Positions 60,689-64,000 of a stretch of DNA of 64,000 bases are shown here, in pieces. Source of the stretch: Treponema succinifaciens DSM 2489. Lineage in GTDB: Bacteria > Spirochaetota > Spirochaetia > Treponematales > Treponemataceae. The notes below the pieces were generated by a model. It did no database searches and was not told the DNA's origin. It saw only the letters and a list, made by a program, of their open reading frames with translations. A program made the position numbers and the translations under genes. The DNA is taken from positions 1,442,501 to 1,506,500 of the forward strand of contig NC_015385.1 of assembly GCF_000195275.1 (NCBI RefSeq), written 5' to 3'. Within the stretch, counting starts at the first letter, position 1. Each line of letters opens with the position of its first letter.

Positions 60689-60763
60689 TGTCATTATCAG
60701 GCTTGAGCCGAAAATCCGTTAAAAATCTTCAATAGATTTCTGTGTCGTAGCACAGGAATGACA
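60689..60763. repeat. Double-hairpin repeat, TGTCATT...AATGACA
   Basis: A 75-bp intergenic element ending in exact inverted heptamers TGTCATT and AATGACA. It has two internal stems: CAGGCTTGAGCCG-type and CTGTGTCGTAGCACAG. It lies between flgN and flgJ. Confidence 0.65.
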
Positions 60764-60780
60764 AGATGCAGAAAATAAAA

Positions 60781-61341
60781 TTATCTTTGGCCGGAAAGCT
60801 CAATGTAAATCTGATCTGCAAGTCCCAAAGAAGCGTTTTTGGTAATCGATTCCGCCATATTGTCATACATCATGTCATCGTACATTTTGCGGGCATATTC
60901 GTTGTCTTTTCCGGCAAAACATGTTTTTTGAACTGTATTGCGCATTGACGAAAGCATCATTTTGACCATGTAGTTTTCCATTTCCATGGACTGCGCATAA
61001 AGCTCGGAAGTCTTGTCAATTACGGGACTTTTTCCGCTTGAAGTTTTTGAATTTGCGGCGAATCCCTGCGGGCGTGCTGACTTGTCAGAATCAGAAGTGA
61101 ATGCTCCGTAGAATCCCTGAGTGTAGTCCCCATTCAGGCGATGGTTCCTGGCAACTTGGCTTGAAGAAACTCCTGACAAAGATGCTCCTTCAGAAATTCC
61201 TAATGCAGTTTTATTTTGCATTTCCTTTACGAGCGAAGAAAACTTTTTTGCTTCATTTTGAAGAACAGCAGAGTCGATTGCATTGCTTCCGTTAGACAAA
61301 GTGCCTGTTATTCCAGTTCCAGAAATTCCGTTTACCGCCAT
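60781..61341 (-). CDS. flgJ: Rod-binding protein, FlgJ N-terminal type
   Basis: The 186-residue protein has only the rod-binding domain of FlgJ: ELYAQSMEMENYMVKMMLSSMR, then KDNEYARKMYDDMMYDNMAESITK and LGLADQIYIEL. The C-terminal peptidoglycan hydrolase domain of enteric FlgJ is missing, as usual in spirochaetes. It helps the rod pass or assemble at the cell wall. It lies downstream of flgG with a gap of 204 bases that contains a palindrome (TTTAGGGG/CCCCTAAA) near 61456-61480. Confidence 0.85.
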   Translation of the reverse strand: MAVNGISGTGITGTLSNGSNAIDSAVLQNEAKKFSSLVKEMQNKTALGISEGASLSGVSSSQVARNHRLNGDYTQGFYGAFTSDSDKSARPQGFAANSKTSSGKSPVIDKTSELYAQSMEMENYMVKMMLSSMRNTVQKTCFAGKDNEYARKMYDDMMYDNMAESITKNASLGLADQIYIELSGQR

Positions 61342-61545
61342 GATTCCACCTTATTTACATTTTCGGCATTTTGGAGTCAGGATTTTACAAGATTTTCTGT
61401 GATAAATTATTCAGTAAAAAAAAACTGCGACTGGATTTTTCCAACGCAGGCTGATTTAGGGGTTATCACACCCCCTAAAAACGGCTGAGTCAAGATCTTG
61501 AGCGTAAGCGTACCTTGGCCAGACGTATTTCTAGCAATTCAATTT

Positions 61546-62340
61546 TTAGCGTTTAAGTCCGGCGGCAGTCTGAAGCATATTGTCGCTAGTCTGAATTGCC
61601 TTTGAGTTGAACTCATAAGCACGCTGCGCAACAATCATCTGAACCATTTCATTTACAACAGAAACATTGCTCATTTCAAGAAACTTATGCTTTGTAATTC
61701 CCATTCCGTCAATTCCAGGACGTCCAGCAATTGGCTCTCCAGAAGCGTTTGTAACTTTGTAAAGATTGTCGCCTGTGTTTTCAAGTCCGACTGCATTCGG
61801 AAATCTATAAAGCTCAAGCTGGCCGACTTCAACAGGCTCAAGCTCGCCGTTTACTTTTATGTTTACCCTTCCGCCGTCAGAAATAGAAAGTGTTTCAAGC
61901 TGAAAGCCTTCCGGCATGATTATTTCTGGCATTACCCGAAGTCCGTTTGCCGTTACAAGCTGTCCGGTCGAATCAACCTTAAATGAGCCGTCTCTTGTGT
62001 ATGCCCAACTTCCGTCATACTGCTGAACCCTAAAGAATCCGTCGCCAACAACCGCAACATCTGTGTCAACTCCGGTCGCCTGCAAAGAGCCTTGTGTCAT
62101 AATGCGCTGTGTTGCTCCAACTTTTACACCGCTTCCCATCTGATGTCCAACAGGAGTTACGGTGTCTTCCGTAGCCGGAGTTCCAGCAAGCTTTACATTC
62201 TGATAAAGAAGGTCTTCAAATTCAGCACGGTGCTGTTTAAAACCGGTTGTATTTACGTTAGAAAGGTTGTTTGAGATAGTGTCTATATTCATCTGCTGAC
62301 CGTTCATTCCTGTAGCGGCATTCCATAAACTTCTTACCAT
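61546..62340 (-). CDS. flgG: Flagellar distal rod protein FlgG
   Basis: This 264-residue protein begins MVRSLWNAATGMNGQQMNIDTISNNLSNVNTTGFKQHRAEFEDLLYQ, the classic FlgG N-terminus, and ends with SNVSVVNEMVQMIVAQRAYEFNSKAIQTSDNMLQTA. It forms the distal part of the rod. It follows flgF by 16 bases with AGGAGA before the ATG. Length matches FlgG (about 260) closely. Confidence 0.95.
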   Translation of the reverse strand: MVRSLWNAATGMNGQQMNIDTISNNLSNVNTTGFKQHRAEFEDLLYQNVKLAGTPATEDTVTPVGHQMGSGVKVGATQRIMTQGSLQATGVDTDVAVVGDGFFRVQQYDGSWAYTRDGSFKVDSTGQLVTANGLRVMPEIIMPEGFQLETLSISDGGRVNIKVNGELEPVEVGQLELYRFPNAVGLENTGDNLYKVTNASGEPIAGRPGIDGMGITKHKFLEMSNVSVVNEMVQMIVAQRAYEFNSKAIQTSDNMLQTAAGLKR

Positions 62341-62356
62341 TTTCTAATTCTCCTTA

Positions 62357-63157
62357 TTAGCGGTTTACAGTAACAACTTTAGACCAAAGCGTGTCCATCA
62401 TGCTGTCTTCTGTCTGAACTGACTTCTGGTTCGCCTCATAAGCGCGGTTTACTTCTATCATCTGAACCATTTCGTTTACAACATTCACGTTGCTTGCTTC
62501 TGTATATCCCTGCAAAAGCCGCGGACGTTCATCTCCTTCCGCAATATACGCATCTCCGGAAATTTCATTTGAATTCCAAAGTGAAGAGCCTTGTTTTTTT
62601 AGGAAACGCTCGTTTTCAAAGCGTACAACTTTTATTCTGTCAACAAGTTCGTTGTCTTCATTTGTATAAATCATTCCGTCCTGATTCACAAAAAATTTGT
62701 CATTAGGAACATGAATCGCTCCGTTTTCGCCAAGAACGGGATAACCTTCCTTTGTCAAAAGAATTCCTTCTTTTCCAAGGTGAAAATTTCCGTTGCGTGT
62801 ATAGCGTTCACCTGCCGGAGTCTGGACAGTAAAAAACCCCTCTCCCCCCAAAGCCATGTCTGTTTTAGTATCTGTTGATTTAAAAGAGCCTTGACTAAAA
62901 TCTGTGTAAAGTTCGTTTGTTTCAACTCCAAGTCCGATTGAGCCGATTATAGAAACCGCATCCGCAGAACCGAACGGTGTTTTATACACGCCGTCTGCCA
63001 CAGTTCTTCTAAGCAAAAGCTCGCTGAATTCCTTGTTTACAGGAATTTCTTTTTTAAAGCCTGTCGTGTCTACATTTGCAAGATTGTTCGAAATTGTGTC
63101 CAGCCTGTTCTGCTGAGCATTCATTCCGCTTGCTCCGATATACCAGCCTCTAATCAT
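62357..63157 (-). CDS. flgF: Flagellar rod protein, FlgF type
   Basis: The 266-residue protein begins MIRGWYIGASGMNAQQNRLDTISNNLANVDTTGFKKEIPVNKEFSELLLRR and ends NVNVVNEMVQMIEVNRAYEANQKSVQTEDSMM, so it belongs to the FlgE/F/G family. Being upstream of a clear flgG, and having the IRGWYIGASGM-type start, it is best called FlgF, although spirochaete genomes often label both genes flgG. It forms part of the proximal or distal rod. A sigma-28-like motif lies at 63176-63202. Confidence 0.9.
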   Translation of the reverse strand: MIRGWYIGASGMNAQQNRLDTISNNLANVDTTGFKKEIPVNKEFSELLLRRTVADGVYKTPFGSADAVSIIGSIGLGVETNELYTDFSQGSFKSTDTKTDMALGGEGFFTVQTPAGERYTRNGNFHLGKEGILLTKEGYPVLGENGAIHVPNDKFFVNQDGMIYTNEDNELVDRIKVVRFENERFLKKQGSSLWNSNEISGDAYIAEGDERPRLLQGYTEASNVNVVNEMVQMIEVNRAYEANQKSVQTEDSMMDTLWSKVVTVNR

Positions 63158-63175
63158 AACATAACCTCAATTATT

Positions 63176-63202
63176 TTATCGGAATCCGAATAAAAAAGTT
63201 AA
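63176..63202 (-). promoter_or_regulatory. Sigma-28-like promoter of flgF
   Basis: On the minus strand TTAA (63202-63199), 15 bases, then TCCGATAA (63183-63176). Two positions differ from TAAA-N15-GCCGATAA. Confidence 0.45.
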
Positions 63203-63321
63203 GCTAAATCAGTTTGGAGAAAATACCATGCACGCATTTTAAACAAATTTTTTCTTGTTTTTTGAGGAATTGTAGTTTATACTTTATTCATTCTACTTAA
63301 ACTTTTTACGAGATTATAAAA

Positions 63322-64000
63322 ATGTACAGTCCACGTTTTGCCGCAATGATTTTAATTTTTTTTGCCACGCTAATTTGCTTCGTAATAGCTCTTCTTCTGC
63401 TGATTCTGCATAAAAAAAGCTACATGATTGAACACGACAACATAACAGGGCTTCCTGCATACAGCCACTTTGAATTCGATGCAAAAAAGCTTCTGAAAAA
63501 CGCGCTTCCAAACGAATACATGATTCTTTCTCTCAATGCAGACAATTTTAGAATCATAAACGACACTTACGGAATTCTCTGCGGAAACGAAATTCTAAAG
63601 CTTCTTGGAAAACATTTTGCCTCCCAATGCGGAAAAAACGAATTCGTGTGCCGTTTTTATGCAGACAACTTTGTTTTCCTTATAAAAAACATGGAATTTT
63701 TCTGGGACATAGAAGAACGTGTCTACAACATGACAAACGTAGACAATATCGTAAAAAAATATCTTCCTCCAAAATACCAGTTTACATTCAGCGCAAGCAT
63801 TTACCGCATAGAAAATCCGCTGGACGACATAGAATCCATGATAAGCAAGGCTAATCTGGCTCAAAAACTCTACAAAAATCATTTTGCAACCCATAGAGTA
63901 ATCGAATATACAAGCGAGCTTAAAGAGTCCTACAGTTGGAACAGAGAAATTACGCTTTCTATGGAGGAAGCCTTTGAAAACAAGGAATTTGAAGTTTTTT
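63322..64000 (+). CDS. Degenerate GGDEF-domain protein, probably GGDEF-EAL (cut by window edge)
   Basis: The open frame from ATG 63322 runs to the window end (226 codons). It begins with a membrane helix (about residues 8-28), then a GGDEF fold: HDNITGLPAYSHFEFDAKK, LNADNFRIINDTYG, GNEILKLLGKHF and then CRFYADNFVFL, where the GGDEF loop reads YADNF. The catalytic signature is thus lost. The last residues (WNREITLSMEEAFENKEFEVF) match the start of an EAL domain, so the full protein is probably a membrane-bound GGDEF-EAL hybrid acting as a c-di-GMP phosphodiesterase or sensor. It is divergent from flgF. Confidence 0.8.
   Translation, partial: MYSPRFAAMILIFFATLICFVIALLLLILHKKSYMIEHDNITGLPAYSHFEFDAKKLLKNALPNEYMILSLNADNFRIINDTYGILCGNEILKLLGKHFASQCGKNEFVCRFYADNFVFLIKNMEFFWDIEERVYNMTNVDNIVKKYLPPKYQFTFSASIYRIENPLDDIESMISKANLAQKLYKNHFATHRVIEYTSELKESYSWNREITLSMEEAFENKEFEVF

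Overview
The window reads as a chromosome segment of a carbohydrate-fermenting Treponema (Spirochaetota), probably a gut or rumen species. Supporting evidence: two FlaB-type flagellins next to FlaG and FliD, an flgN-flgK-flgL-fliW-csrA operon, FlgF/FlgG rod genes with a muramidase-less FlgJ, an Mgl sugar transporter, an Rnf-type module, and low-GC DNA (about 40% by eye) with A/T-rich spacers. Cellobiose phosphorylase, a secreted alpha-amylase, a GH31 glucosidase and glycogen synthase point to plant polysaccharide use. The species cannot be fixed from the sequence alone.

Layout. 1-4300 (minus): an Rnf-like redox module (rnfD, rnfC), a membrane protein of unknown role and a DUF212 protein. 4347-7368 (plus): RluA-type pseudouridine synthase, a P-loop/Gls24-like protein and a PcnB/CCA-type nucleotidyltransferase. 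7365-12237 (minus): alpha/beta hydrolase, trpS, then a coupled glgA and aminotransferase pair. 12278-14210: a complete IS1595-like insertion sequence with an exact 8-bp target duplication and several tiny passenger ORFs. 14372-14531: tRNA-Thr and tRNA-Tyr. 14771-19290 (minus): mglBAC, with a divergent LacI-type regulator at 19605; both promoters carry the same operator. 20727-23195: cellobiose phosphorylase. 23349-31027 (plus): ankyrin protein, rsmD, a TPR pair, rlmN, a 2-hydroxyacid dehydrogenase and leuCD. 31287-37033 (plus): TrmB-type regulator, MATE exporter, alpha-amylase and GH31 glucosidase, a likely alpha-glucan unit. 37076-42893: dCMP deaminase, an NCS2 purine permease, a lipoprotein behind a poly-G tract, and gltX. 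42894-43552: a non-coding region with a MITE-like element and eleven 22-bp repeats. 43553-48271: ABC ATPase, YccF protein, orphan HigA, MATE remnant, tRNA-Gly, ugd and a glycosyltransferase. 48464-53744: flaB, flaB, flaG, fliD and a beta-grasp-like protein. 53750-56264: PilZ protein, tsaE and tsaB. 56286-63157 (minus): csrA, fliW, flgL, flgK, flgN, flgJ, flgG, flgF. 63322 to the end: start of a degenerate GGDEF protein that runs off the window.

How the parts work together. The flagellar genes form late (filament, cap, hook-filament junction) and rod sets. Three sigma-28-like motifs precede flaB, the flgN operon and flgF. csrA and fliW lie in the same window as two flaB leaders carrying GGA sites at the ribosome-binding site, which suggests a CsrA-FliW-flagellin feedback loop. 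Sugar use is split between the mgl/LacI locus, cellobiose phosphorolysis and the TrmB-amylase-glucosidase locus.

The most unusual items are the compact IS with micro-ORFs and a possible small RNA, its insertion inside the predicted promoter of the aminotransferase-glgA operon, the 22-bp tandem array, two families of palindromic dispersed repeats, the long coiled-coil extension on MglC, and a poly-G tract inside a predicted lipoprotein promoter.
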